Shown here piece after piece: positions 39,777-54,560 of a stretch of DNA of 64,000 nucleotides (positions are counted from its first letter, which is position 1; the number at the start of each line of letters is the position of its first letter). The stretch covers positions 22,692,001-22,756,000 of the forward strand of contig OZ059897.1 in assembly GCA_964057225.1 (NCBI GenBank). Reading direction: 5' to 3'. Source of the DNA: Auanema rhodensis (taxonomy: Eukaryota > Nematoda > Chromadorea > Rhabditida > Rhabditidae). The position numbers and the translations under genes were made by a program. The notes under the pieces are model-generated. The model did no database searches. It worked only from the letters and a program-made list of their open reading frames with translations, and had not been told where the DNA came from.

Positions 39777-42700
39777 ACTAATATGGACATGGGGAATCTA
39801 ATTTTGAAAACCGCATCTCTTCATCTTTCACGTGAAGCGAGTTACATACCAAGTGCACATCACGTGTACATTTAATTAGCATAAATTAAAGTTCACGTAA
39901 ATTTCAAAGTCATGGTTACCATGCACCAATATCAATAAAAATTTGTTTTTAGACTAATATGGACATGGGGAATCTAATTTTGAAAACCGCATCTCTTTAT
40001 CTTTCACGTGAAGCGAGTTAGATACCAAGTGCACATCACGTGTACATTTAATTAGCATAAATTAAAGTTCACGTAAATTTCAAAGTCATGGTTACCATGA
40101 ACCAATATCAATAAAAATTTGTTTTTAGACTAATATGGACATGGGGAATCTAATTTTGAAAACCGCATCTCTTTATCTTTCACGTGAAGCGAGTTACATA
40201 CCAAGTGCACATCACGTTTACAATTAATTAGCATAAATTAAAGTTCACGTAAATTTCAAAGTCATGGTTACCATGAACCAATATCAATAAAAATTTGTTT
40301 TTAGACTAATATGGACATGGGGAATCTTATTTTGAAAACCGCATCTCTTCATCTTTCACGTGAAGCGAGTTACATACAAAGTGCACATCACGTGTACATT
40401 TAATTAGCATAAATTAAAGTTCACGTAAATTTCAAAGTCATGGTTACCATGAACCAATATCAATAAAAATTTGTTTTTAGACTAATATGGACATGGGGAA
40501 TCAAATTTTGAAAACCGCATCTCTTTATCTTTCACGTGAAGCGAGTTACATACCAAGTGCACATCACGTGTACATTTAATTAGCATAAATTAAAGTTCAC
40601 GTAAATTTCAAAGTCATGGTTACCATGAACCAATATCAATAAAAATTTGTTTTTAGACTAATATGGACATGGGGAATCTAATTTTGAAAACCGCATCTCT
40701 TCATCTTTCACGTGAAGCGAGTTACATACCAAGTGCACATCACGTGTACATTTAATTAGCATAAATTAAAGTTCACGTAAATTTCAAAGTCATGGTTACC
40801 ATGAAGCAATATCAATAAAAATTTGTTTTTAGACTAATATGGACATGGGGAATCTAATGTTGAAAACCGCATCTCTTTATCTTTCACGTGAAGCGAGTTA
40901 CATACCAAGTGCACATCACGTGTACATTTAATTAGCATAAATTAAAGTTCACGTAAATTTCAAAGTCATGGTTACCATGCACCAATATCAATAAAAGTTT
41001 GTTTTTAGACTAATATGGACATGAGGAATCTAATTTTGAAAACCGCATCTCTTTATCTTTCACGTGAAGCGAGTTACATACCGAGTGCACATCACGTGTA
41101 CATTTAATTAGCATAAATTAAAGTTCACGTAAATTTCAAAGTCATGGTTACCATGCACCAATATCAATAAAAATTTGTTTTTAGACTAATATGGACATGG
41201 GGAATCTAATTTTGAAAACCGCATCTCTTCATCTTTCACGTGAAGCGAGTTACATACCAAGTGCACATCACGTCTAAATTTAATTAGCATAAATTAAAGT
41301 TCACGAAAATTTCAAAGTCATGGTTACCATGAACCAATATCAATAAAAATTTGTTTTTAGACTAATATGGACATGGGGAATCTAATTTTGAAAACCGCAT
41401 CTCTTTATCTTTCACGTGAAGCGAGTTACATACCAAGTGCACATCACGTGTACATTTAATTAGCATAAATTAAAGTTCACGTAAATTTCAAAGTCATGGT
41501 TACCATGCACCAATATCAATAAAAATTTGTTTTTAGACTAATATGGACATGGGGAATCTAATTTTGAAAACCGCATCTCTTTATCTTTCACGTGAAGCGA
41601 GTTACATACCAAGTGCACATCACGTGTACATTTAATTAGCATAAATTAAAGTTCACGTAAATTTCAAAGTCACGGTTACCATGAACCAATATCAATAAAA
41701 ATTTGTTTTTAGACTAATATGGACATGGGGAATCTAATTTTGAAAACCGCATCTCTTTATCTTTCACGTGAAGCGAGTTACATACCAAGTGCACATCACG
41801 TTTACAATTAATTAGCATAAATTAAAGTTCACGTAAATTTCAAAGTCATGGTTACCACGAACCAATATCAATAAAAATTTGTTTTTAGACTAATATGGAC
41901 ATGGGGAATCTAATTTTGAAAACCGCATCTCTTTATCTTTCACGTGAAGCGAGTTACATACCAAGTGCACATCACGTGTACATTTAATTAGCATAAATTA
42001 AAGTTCACGTAAATTTCAAAGTCATGGTTACCATGAACCAATATCAATAAAAATTTGTTTTTAGACTAATATGGACATGGGGAATCAAATTTTGAAAACC
42101 GCATCTCTTTATCTTTCACGTGAAGCGAGTTACATACCAAGTGCACATCACGTGTACATTTAATTAGCATAAATTAAAGTTCACGTAAATTTCAAAGTCA
42201 TGGTTACCATGAACCAATATCAATAAAAATTTGTTTTTAGACTAATATGGACATGGGGAATCTAATTTTGAAAACCGCATCTCTTCATCTTTCACGTGAA
42301 GCGAGTTACATACCAAGTGCACATCACGTGTACATTTAATTAGCATAAATTAAAGTTCACGTAAATTTCAAAGTCATGGTTACCATGAAGCAATATCAAT
42401 AAAAATTTGTTTTTAGACTAATATGGACATGGGGAATCTAATGTTGAAAACCGCATCTCTTTATCTTTCACGTGAAGCGAGTTACATACCAAATGCACAT
42501 CACGTGTACATTTAATTAGCATAAATTAAAGTTCACGTAAATTTCAAAGTCATGGTTACCATGCACCAATATCAATAAAAATTTGTTTTTAGACTAATAT
42601 GGACATGAGGAATCTAATTTTGAAAACCGCATCTCTTTATCTTTCACGTGAAGCGAGTTACATACCGAGTGCACATCACGTGTACATTTAATTAGCATAA

Positions 42701-45700
42701 ATTAAAGTTCACGTAAATTTCAAAGTCATGGTTACCATGCACCAATATCAATAAAAATTTGTTTTTAGACTAATATGGACATGGGGAATCTAATTTTGAA
42801 AACCGCATCTCTTCATCTTTCACGTGAAGCGAGTTACATACCAAGTGCACATCACGTCTAAATTTAATTAGCATAAATTAAAGTTCACGAAAATTTCAAA
42901 GTCATGGTTACCATGAACCAATATCAATAAAAATTTGTTTTTAGACTAATATGGACATGGGGAATCTAATTTTGAAAACCGCATCTCTTTATCTTTCACG
43001 TGAAGCGAGTTACATACCAAGTGCACATCACGTGTACATTTAATTAGCATAAATTAAAGTTCACGTAAATTTCAAAGTCATGGTTACCATGAAGCAATAT
43101 CAATAAAAATTTGTTTTTAGACTAATATGGACATGGGGAATCTAATTTTGAAAACCGCATCTCTTTATCTTTCACGTGAAGCGAGTTACATACCAAGTGC
43201 ACATCACGTGTACATTTAATTAGCATAAATTAAAGTTCACGTAAATTTCAAAGTCATGGTTACCATGAAGCAATATCAATAAAAATTTGTTTTTAGACTA
43301 ATATGGACATGGGGAATCTAATTTTGAAAACCGCATCTCTTTATCTTTCACGTGAAGCGAGTTACATACCAAGTGCACATCACGTGTACATTTAATTAGC
43401 ATAAATTAAAGTTCACGTAAATTTCAAAGTCATGGTTACCATGAACCAATATCAATTAAAATTTGTTTTTAGACTAATATGGACATGGGGAATCTAATTT
43501 TGAAAACCGCATCTCTTTATCTTTCACGTGAAGCGAGTTACATACCAAGTGCACATCACGTGTACATTTAATTAGCATAAATTAAAGTTCACGTAAATTT
43601 CAAAGTCATGGTTACCATGAAGCAATATCAATAAAAATTTGTTTTTAGACTAATATGGACATGGGGAATCTAATTTTGAAAACCGCATCTCTTTATCTTT
43701 CACGTGAAGTGAGTTACATACCAAGTGCACATCACGTGTACATTTAATTAGCATAAATTAAAGTTCACGTAAATTTCAAAGTCATGGTTACCATGCACCA
43801 ATATCAATAAAAATTTGTTTTTAGACTAATATGGACATGGGGAATCTAATTTTGAAAACCGCATCTCTTTATCTTTCACGTGAAGCGAGTTACATACCAA
43901 GTGCACATCACGTGTACATTTAATTAGCATAAATTAAAGTTCACGTAAATTTCAAAGTCATGGTTACCATGAACCAATATCAATAAAAATTTGTTTTTAG
44001 ACTAATATGGACATGGGGAATCTAATTTTGAAAACCGCATCTCTTTATCTTTCACGTGAAGCGAGTTACATACCAAGTGCACATCACGTGTACATTTAAT
44101 TAGCATAAATTAAAGTTCACGTAAATTTCAAAGTCATGGTTACCATGAAGCAATATCAATAAAAATTTGTTTTTAGACTAATATGGACATGGGGAATCTA
44201 ATTTTGAAAACCGCATCTCTTTATCTTTCACGTGAAGTGAGTTACATACCAAGTGCACATCACGTGTACATTTAATTAGCATAAATTAAAGTTCACGTAA
44301 ATTTCAAAGTCATGGTTACCATGCACCAATATCAATAAAAATTTGTTTTTAGACTAATATGGACATGGGGAATCTAATTTTGAAAACCGCATCTCTTTAT
44401 CTTTCACGTGAAGCGAGTTACATACCAAGTGCATATCACGTGTACATTTAATTAGCATAAATTAAAGTTCACGTAAATTTCAAAGTCATGGTTACCATGA
44501 ACCAATATCAATAAAAATTTGTTTTTAGACTAATATGGACATGGGGAATCTAATTTTGAAAACCGCATCTCTTTATCTTTCACGTGAAGCGAGTTACATA
44601 CCAAGTGCACATCACTTGTACATTTAATTAGCATAAATTAAAGTTCACGTAAATTTCAAAGTCATGGTTACCATGAACCAATATCAATAAAAATTTGTTT
44701 TTAGACTAATATGGACATGGGGAATCTAATTTTGAAAACCGCATCTCTTTATCTTTCACGTGAAGCGAGTTACATACCAAGTGCACATCACGTGTACATT
44801 TAATTAGCATAAATTAAAGTTCACGTAAATTTCAAAGTCATGGTTACCATGAACCAATATCAATAAAAATTTGTTTTTAGACTAATATGGACATGGGGAA
44901 TCTAATTTTGAAAACCGCATCTCTTTATCTTTCACGTGAAGCGAGTTACATACCAAGTGCACATCACGTGTACATTTAATTAGCATAAATTAAAGTTCAC
45001 GTAAATTTCAAAGTCATGGTTACCATGCACCAATATCAATAAAAATTTGTTTTTAGACTAATATGGACATGAGGAATCTAATTTTGAAAACCGCATCTCT
45101 TTATCTTTCACGTGAAGCGAGTTACATACCAAGTGCACATCACGTGTACATTTAATTAGCATAAATTAAAGTTCACGTAAATTTCAAAGTCATGGTTACC
45201 ATGAACCAATATCAATAAAAATTTGTTTTTAGACTAATATGGACATGGGGAATCTAATTTTGAAAACCGCATCTCTTTATCTTTCACGTGAAGCGAGTTA
45301 CATACCAAGTGCACATCACGTGTACATTTAATTAGCATAAATTAAAGTTCACGTAAATTTCAAAGTCATGGTTACCATGCACCAATATCGATAAAAATTT
45401 GTTTTTAGACTAATATGGACATGGGGAATCTAATTTTGAAAACCGCATCTCTTTATCTTTCACGTGAAGCGAGTTACATACCAAGTGCACATCACGTGTA
45501 CATTTAATTAGCATAAATTAAAGTTCACGTAAATTTCAAAGTCATGGTTACCATGAACCAATATCAATAAAAATTTGTTTTTAGACTAATATGGACATGG
45601 GGAATCTAATTTTGAAAACCGCATCTCTTTATCTTTCACGTGAAGCGAGTTACATACCAAGTGCACATCACGTGTACATTTAATTAGCATAAATTAAAGT

Positions 45701-46464
45701 TCACGTAAATTTCAAAGTCATGGTTACCATGAAGCAATATCAATAAAAATTTGTTTTTAGACTAATATGGACATGGGGAATCTAATTTTGAAAACCGCAT
45801 CTCTTTATCTTTCACGTGAAGCGAGTTACATACCAAGTGCACATCACGTGTACATTTAGTTAGCATAAATTAAAGTTCACGTAAATTTCAAAGTCATGGT
45901 TACCATGAACCAATATCAATAAAAATTTGTTTTTAGACTAATATGGACATGGGGAATCTAATTTTGAAAACCGCATCTCTTTATCTTTCACGTGAAGCGA
46001 GTTACATACCAAGTGCACATCACGTGTACATTTAATTAGCATAAATTAAAGTTTACGTAAATTTCAAAGTCATGGTTACCATGAAGCAATATCAATAAAA
46101 ATTTGTTTTTAGACTAATATGGACATGGGGAATCTAATTTTGAAAACCGCATCTCTTTATCTTTCACGTGAAGCGAGTTACATACCAAGTGCACATCACG
46201 TGTACATTTAATTAGCATAAATTAAAGTTCACGTAAATTTCAAAGTCATGGTTACCATGAACCAATATCAATAAAAATTTGTTTTTAGACTAATATGGAC
46301 ATGGGGAATCTAATTTTGAAAACCGCATCTCTTTATCTTTCACGTGAAGCGAGTTACATACCAAGTGCACATCACGTGTACATTTAATTAGCATAAATTA
46401 AAGTTCACGTAAATTTCAAAGTCATGGTTACCATGCACCAATATCAATAAAAGTTTGTTTTTAG
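39777..46464 (+). repeat. Monomers 227-264: second copy of 22529-29392
   Basis: Markers recur in order: C69G (40021), G90T+T95A (40218, 41802), T137C/T146C pair, G90C haplotype (41274, 42858), A161T (43457), C62T, C82T (44434), C118T (46054). The offset is 98 monomers up to about 41.9 kb and 97 from about 43.3 kb. The 4-monomer duplication at 24.3-25.7 kb is missing here, and T27G+A148C and G16A+A75G+A148C monomers are present instead. Private changes are A24T (40328), C74A (40378), G77A (42493) and A99G (45859). Confidence 0.84.
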
Positions 46465-49280
46465 ACTAATATGGACATGGGGAATCTAATTTTGAAAACC
46501 GCATCTCTTTATCTTTCACGTGAAGCGAGTTACATACCAAGTGCACATCACGTGTACATTTAATTAGCATAAATTAAAGTTCACGTAAATTTCAAAGTCA
46601 TGGTTACCATGAACCAATATCAATAAAAATTTGTTTTTAGACTAATATGGACATGGGGAATCTAATTTTGAAAACCGCATCTCTTTATCTTTCACGTGAA
46701 GCGAGTTACATACCGAGTGCACATCACGTGTACATTTAACTAGCATAAATTAAAGTTCACGTAAATTTCAAAGTCATGGTTACCATGAAGCAATATCAAT
46801 AAAAATTTGTTTTTAGACTAATATGGACATGAGGAATCTAATTTTGAAAACCGCATCTCTTTATCTTTCACGTGAAGCGAGTTACATACCAAGTGCACAT
46901 CACGTGTACATTTAATTAGCATAAATTAAAGTTCACGTAAATTTCAAAGTCATGGTTACCATGAACCAATATCAATAAAAATTTGTTTTTAGACTAATAT
47001 GGACATGGGGAATCTAATTTTGAAAACCGCATCTCTTTATCTTTCACGTGAAGCGAGTTACATACCAAGTGCACATCACGTGTACATTTAATTAGCATAA
47101 ATTAAAGTTCACGTAAATTTCAAAGTCATGGTTACCATGCACCAATATCAATAAAAATTTGTTTTTAGACTAATATGGACATGGGGAATCTAATTTTGAA
47201 AACCGCATCTCTTTATCTTTCACGTGAAGCGAGTTACATACCAAGTGCACATCACGTGTACATTTAATTAGCATAAATTAAAGTTCACGTAAATTTCAAA
47301 GTCATGGTTACCATGCACCAATATCAATAAAAATTTGTTTTTAGACTAATATGGACATGGGGAATCTAATTTTGAAAACCGCATCTCTTTATCTTTCACG
47401 TGAAGCGAGTTACATACCAAGTGCACATCACGTGTACATTTAATTAGCATAAATTAAAGTTCACGTAAATTTCAAAGTCATGGTTACCATGAAGCAATAT
47501 CAATAAAAATTTGTTTTTAGACTAATATGGACATGGGGAATCTAATTTTGAAAACCGCATCTCTTTATCTTTCACGTGAAGCGAGTTACATACCAAGTGC
47601 ACATCACGTGTACATTTAATTAGCATAAATTAAAGTTCACGTAAATTTCAAAGTCATGGTTACCATGCACCAATATCAATAAAAATTTGTTTTTAGACTA
47701 ATATGGACATGGGGAATCTAATTTTGAAAACCGCATCTCTTTATCTTTCACGTGAAGCGAGTTACATACCAAGTGCACATCACGTGTACATTTAATTAGC
47801 ATAAATTAAAGTTCACGTAAATTTCAAAGTCATGGTTACCATGAAGCAATATCAATAAAAATTTGTTTTTAGACTAATATGGACATGGGGAATCTAATTT
47901 TGAAAACCGCATCTCTTTATCTTTCACGTGAAGCGAGTTACATACCAAGTGCACATCACGTGTACATTTAATTAGCATAAATTAAAGTTCACGTAAATTT
48001 CAAAGTCATGGTTACCATGCACCAATATCAATAAAAATTTGTTTTTAGACTAATATGGACATGGGGAATCTAATTTTGAAAACCGCATCTCTTTATCTTT
48101 CACGTGAAGCGAGTTACATACCAAGTGCACATCACGTGTACATTTAATTAGCATAAATTAAAGTTCACGTAAATTTCAAAGTCATGGTTACCATGAAGCA
48201 ATATCAATAAAAATTTGTTTTTAGACTAATATGGACATGGGGAATCTAATTTTGAAAACCGCATCTCTTTATCTTTCACGTGAAGCGAGTTACATACCAA
48301 GTGCACATCACGTGTACATTTAATTAGCATAAATTAAAGTTCACGTAAATTTCAAAGTCATGGTTACCATGAACCAATATCAATAAAAATTTGTTTTTAG
48401 ACTAATATGGACATGGGGAATCTAATTTTGAAAACCGCATCTCTTTATCTTTCACGTGAAGCGAGTTACATACCAAGTGCACATCACTTGTACATTTAAT
48501 TAGCATAAATTAAAGTTCACGTAAATTTCAAAGTCATGGTTACCATGAACCAATATCAATAAAAATTTGTTTTTAGACTAATATGGACATGGGGAATCTA
48601 ATTTTGAAAACCGCATCTCTTTATCTTTCACGTGAAGCGAGTTACATACCAAGTGCACATCACGTGTACATTTAATTAGCATAAATTAAAGTTCACGTAA
48701 ATTTCAAAGTCATGGTTACCATGAACCAATATCAATAAAAATTTGTTTTTAGACTAATATGGACATGGGGAATCTAATTTTGAAAACCGCATCTCTTTAT
48801 CTTTCACGTGAAGCGAGTTACATACCAAGTGCACATCACGTGTACATTTAATTAGCATAAATTAAAGTTCACGTAAATTTCAAAGTCATGGTTACCATGA
48901 AGCAATATCAATAAAAATTTGTTTTTAGACTAATATGGACATGGGGAATCTAATTTTGAAAACCGCATCTCTTTATCTTTCACGTGAAGCGAGTTACATA
49001 CCAAGTGCACATCACGTGTACATTTAACTAGCATAAATTAAAGTTCACGTAAATTTCAAAGTCATGGTTACCATGAAGCAATATCAATAAAAATTTGTTT
49101 TTAGACTAATATGGACATGAGGAATCTAATTTTGAAAACCGCATCTCTTTATCTTTCACGTGAAGCGAGTTACATACCAAGTGCACATCACGTGTACATT
49201 TAATTAGCATAAATTAAAGTTTACGTAAATTTCAAAGTCATGGTTACCATGAAGCAATATCAATAAAAATTTGTTTTTAG
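46465..49280 (+). repeat. Monomers 265-280; 268-275 alternate A148C and C150G
   Basis: Monomer 266 has A75G+T100C, and 267 has G16A. Monomers 268-275 (46993-48400) read CAC, CAC, AAG, CAC, AAG, CAC, AAG, AAC at 148-150. They recur at 53153-54560, 35 monomers on. Monomers 276-280 (G88T; plain; C150G; T100C+C150G; G16A+C118T+C150G) have no match at that offset, except that 280 and 315 share C118T. Confidence 0.82.
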
Positions 49281-51744
49281 ACTAATATGGACATGGGGAA
49301 TCTAATTTTGAAAACCGCATCTCTTTATCTTTCACGTGAAGCGAGTTACATACCAAGTGCACATCACGTGTACATTTAATTAGCATAAATTAAAGTTCAC
49401 GTAAATTTCAAAGTCATGGTTACCATGAACCAATATCAATAAAAATTTGTTTTTAGACTAATATGGACATGGGGAATCTAATTTTGAAAACCGCATCTCT
49501 TTATCTTTCACGTGAAGCGAGTTACATACCAAGTGCACATCACTTGTACATTTAATTAGCATAAATTAAAGTTCACGTAAATTTCAAAGTCATGGTTACC
49601 ATGAACCAATATCAATAAAAATTTGTTTTTAGACTAATATGGACATGGGGAATCTAATTTTGAAAACCGCATCTCTTTATCTTTCACGTGAAGCGAGTTA
49701 CATACCAAGTGCACATCACGTGTACATTTAATTAGCATAAATTAAAGTTCACGTAAATTTCAAAGTCATGGTTACCATGAAGCAATATCAATAAAAATTT
49801 GTTTTTAGACTAATATGGACATGGGGAATCTAATTTTGAAAACCGCATCTCTTTATCTTTCACGTGAAGCGAGTTACATACCAAGTGCACATCACGTGTA
49901 CATTTAACTAGCATAAATTAAAGTTCACGTAAATTTCAAAGTCATGGTTACCATGAAGCAATATCAATAAAAATTTGTTTTTAGACTAATATGGACATGA
50001 GGAATCTAATTTTGAAAACCGCATCTCTTTATCTTTCACGTGAAGCGAGTTACATACCAAGTGCACATCACGTGTACATTTAATTAGCATAAATTAAAGT
50101 TCACGTAAATTTCAAAGTCATGGTTACCATGAACCAATATCAATAAAAATTTGTTTTTAGACTAATATGGACATGGGGAATCTAATTTTGAAAACCGCAT
50201 CTCTTTATCTTTCACGTGAAGCGAGTTACATACCAAGTGCACATCACGTGTACATTTAATTAGCATAAATTAAAGTTCACGTAAAATTCAAAGTCATGGT
50301 TACCATGAAGCAATATCAATAAAAATTTGTTTTTAGACTAATATGGACATGAGGAATCTAATTTTGAAAACCGCATCTCTTTATCTTTCACGTGAAGCGA
50401 GTTACATACCAAGTGCACATCACGTGTACATTTAATTAGCATAAATTAAAGTTCACGTAAATTTCAAAGTCATGGTTACCATGCACCAATATCAATAAAA
50501 ATTTGTTTTTAGACTAATATGGACATGGGGAATCTAATTTTGAAAACCGCATCTCTTTATCTTTCACGTGAAGCGAGTTACATACCAAGTGCACATCACG
50601 TGTACATTTAATTAGCATAAATTAAAGTTCACGTAAATTTCAAAGTCATGGTTACCATGAAGCAATATCAATAAAAATTTGTTTTTAGACTAATATGGAC
50701 ATGGGGAATCTAATTTTGAAAACCGCATCTCTTTATCTTTCACGTGAAGCGAGTTACATACCAAGTGCATATCACGTGTACATTTAATTAGCATAAATTA
50801 AAGTTCACGTAAATTTCAAAGTCATGGTTACCATGAACCAATATCAATAAAAATTTGTTTTTAGACTAATATGGACATGGGGAATCTAATTTTGAAAACC
50901 GCATCTCTTTATCTTTCACGTGAAGCGAGTTACATACCAAGTGCACATCACGTGTACATTTAATTAGCATAAATTAAAGTTCACGTAAATTTCAAAGTCA
51001 TGGTTACCATGAACCAATATCAATAAAAATTTGTTTTTAGACTAATATGGACATGGGGAATCTAATTTTGAAAACCGCATCTCTTTATCTTTCACGTGAA
51101 GCGAGTTACATACCAAGTGCACATCACGTGTACATTTAATTAGCATAAATTAAAGTTCACGTAAATTTCAAAGTCATGGTTACCATGAAGCAATATCAAT
51201 AAAAATTTGTTTTTAGACTAATATGGACATGGGGAATCTAATTTTGAAAACCGCATCTCTTTATCTTTCACGTGAAGCGAGTTACATACCAAGTGCACAT
51301 CACGTGTACATTTAATTAGCATAAATTAAAGTTCACGTAAATTTCAAAGTCATGGTTACCATGAACCAATATCAATAAAAATTTGTTTTTAGACTAATAT
51401 GGACATGGGGAATCTAATTTTGAAAACCGCATCTCTTTATCTTTCACGTGAAGCGAGTTACATACCAAGTGCACATCACGTGTACATTTAACTAGCATAA
51501 ATTAAAGTTCACGTAAATTTCAAAGTCATGGTTACCATGAAGCAATATCAATAAAAATTTGTTTTTAGACTAATATGGACATGAGGAATCTAATTTTGAA
51601 AACCGCATCTCTTTATCTTTCACGTGAAGCGAGTTACATACCAAGTGCACATCACGTGTACATTTAATTAGCATAAATTAAAGTTCACGTAAATTTCAAA
51701 GTCATGGTTACCATGCACCAATATCAATAAAAATTTGTTTTTAG
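49281..51744 (+). repeat. 14-monomer block (281-294), copied at +6,160 bp
   Basis: The order is plain; G88T; C150G; T100C+C150G; G16A; T126A+C150G; G16A+A148C; C150G; C82T; plain; C150G; plain; T100C+C150G; G16A+A148C. It recurs in 55441-57904. The only shared-site difference I see is A148C in the final monomer. Confidence 0.86.
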
Positions 51745-54560
51745 ACTAATATGGACATGGGGAATCTAATTTTGAAAACCGCATCTCTTTATCTTTCACG
51801 TGAAGCGAGTTACATACCAAGTGCACATCACGTGTACATTTAATTAGCATAAATTAAAGTTCACGTAAATTTCAAAGTCATGGTTACCATGAACCAATAT
51901 CAATAAAAATTTGTTTTTAGACTAATATGGACATGGGGAATCTAATTTTGAAAACCGCATCTCTTTATCTTTCACGTGAAGCGAGTTACATACCAAGTGC
52001 ACATCACGTGTACATTTAATTAGCATAAATTAAAGTTCACGTAAATTTCAAAGTCATGGTTACCATGCACCAATATCAATAAAAGTTTGTTTTTAGACTA
52101 ATATGGACATGGGGAATCTAATTTTGAAAACCGCATCTCTTTATCTTTCACGTGAAGCGAGTTACATACCAAGTGCACATCACGTGTACATTTAATTAGC
52201 ATAAATTAAAGTTCACGTAAATTTCAAAGTCATGGTTACCATGAACCAATATCAATAAAAATTTGTTTTTAGACTAATATGGACATGGGGAATCTAATTT
52301 TGAAAACCGCATCTCTTTATCTTTCACGTGAAGCGAGTTACATACCAAGTGCACATCACGTGTACATTTAATTAGCATAAATTAAAGTTCACGTAAACTT
52401 CAAAGTCATGGTTACCATGCACCAATATCAATAAAAATTTGTTTTTAGACTAATATGGACATGGGGAATCTAATTTTGAAAACCGCATCTCTTTATCTTT
52501 CACGTGAAGCGAGTTACATACCAAGTGCACATCACGTGTACATTTAATTAGCATAAATTAAAGTTCACGTAAATTTCAAAGTCATGGTTACCATGAACCA
52601 ATATCAATAAAAATTTGTTTTTAGACTAATATGGACATGGGGAATCTAATTTTGAAAACCGCATCTCTTTATCTTTCACGTGAAGCGAGTTACATACCAA
52701 GTGCACATCACGTGTACATTTAATTAGCATAAATTAAAGTTCACGTAAATTTCAAAGTCATGGTTACCATGAACCAATATCAATAAAAATTTGTTTTTAG
52801 ACTAATATGGACATGGGGAATCTAATTTTGAAAACCGCATCTCTTTATCTTTCACGTGAAGCGAGTTACATACCAAGTGCACATCACGTGTACATTTAAT
52901 TAGCATAAATTAAAGTTCACGTAAATTTCAAAGTCATGGTTACCATGAAGCAATATCAATAAAAATTTGTTTTTAGACTAATATGGACATGGGGAATCTA
53001 ATTTTGAAAACCGCATCTCTTTATCTTTCACGTGAAGCGAGTTACATACCAAGTGCACATCACGTGTACATTTAATTAGCATAAATTAAAGTTCACGTAA
53101 ATTTCAAAGTCATGGTTACCATGAACCAATATCAATAAAAATTTGTTTTTAGACTAATATGGACATGGGGAATCTAATTTTGAAAACCGCATCTCTTTAT
53201 CTTTCACGTGAAGCGAGTTACATACCAAGTGCACATCACGTGTACATTTAATTAGCATAAATTAAAGTTCACGTAAATTTCAAAGTCATGGTTACCATGC
53301 ACCAATATCAATAAAAATTTGTTTTTAGACTAATATGGACATGGGGAATCTAATTTTGAAAACCGCATCTCTTTATCTTTCACGTGAAGCGAGTTACATA
53401 CCAAGTGCACATCACGTGTACATTTAATTAGCATAAATTAAAGTTCACGTAAATTTCAAAGTCATGGTTACCATGCACCAATATCAATAAAAATTTGTTT
53501 TTAGACTAATATGGACATGGGGAATCTAATTTTGAAAACCGCATCTCTTTATCTTTCACGTGAAGCGAGTTACATACCAAGTGCACATCACGTGTACATT
53601 TAATTAGCATAAATTAAAGTTCACGTAAATTTCAAAGTCATGGTTACCATGAAGCAATATCAATAAAAATTTGTTTTTAGACTAATATGGACATGGGGAA
53701 TCTAATTTTGAAAACCGCATCTCTTTATCTTTCACGTGAAGCGAGTTACATACCAAGTGCACATCACGTGTACATTTAATTAGCATAAATTAAAGTTCAC
53801 GTAAATTTCAAAGTCATGGTTACCATGCACCAATATCAATAAAAATTTGTTTTTAGACTAATATGGACATGGGGAATCTAATTTTGAAAACCGCATCTCT
53901 TTATCTTTCACGTGAAGCGAGTTACATACCAAGTGCACATCACGTGTACATTTAATTAGCATAAATTAAAGTTCACGTAAATTTCAAAGTCATGGTTACC
54001 ATGAAGCAATATCAATAAAAATTTGTTTTTAGACTAATATGGACATGGGGAATCTAATTTTGAAAACCGCATCTCTTTATCTTTCACGTGAAGCGAGTTA
54101 CATACCAAGTGCACATCACGTGTACATTTAATTAGCATAAATTAAAGTTCACGTAAATTTCAAAGTCATGGTTACCATGCACCAATATCAATAAAAATTT
54201 GTTTTTAGACTAATATGGACATGGGGAATCTAATTTTGAAAACCGCATCTCTTTATCTTTCACGTGAAGCGAGTTACATACCAAGTGCACATCACGTGTA
54301 CATTTAATTAGCATAAATTAAAGTTCACGTAAATTTCAAAGTCATGGTTACCATGAAGCAATATCAATAAAAATTTGTTTTTAGACTAATATGGACATGG
54401 GGAATCTAATTTTGAAAACCGCATCTCTTTATCTTTCACGTGAAGCGAGTTACATACCAAGTGCACATCACGTGTACATTTAATTAGCATAAATTAAAGT
54501 TCACGTAAATTTCAAAGTCATGGTTACCATGAACCAATATCAAAAAAAATTTGTTTTTAG
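51745..54560 (+). repeat. Monomers 295-310, including the second copy of 46993-48400
   Basis: Monomer 296 shares A148C+A165G (52085) with monomer 264, 32 monomers earlier. Monomer 298 has private T126C (52398). Monomers 303-310 (53153-54560) repeat the alternating 148/150 pattern of 268-275. T160A at 54544 is private and gives a run of eight A. Confidence 0.82.
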
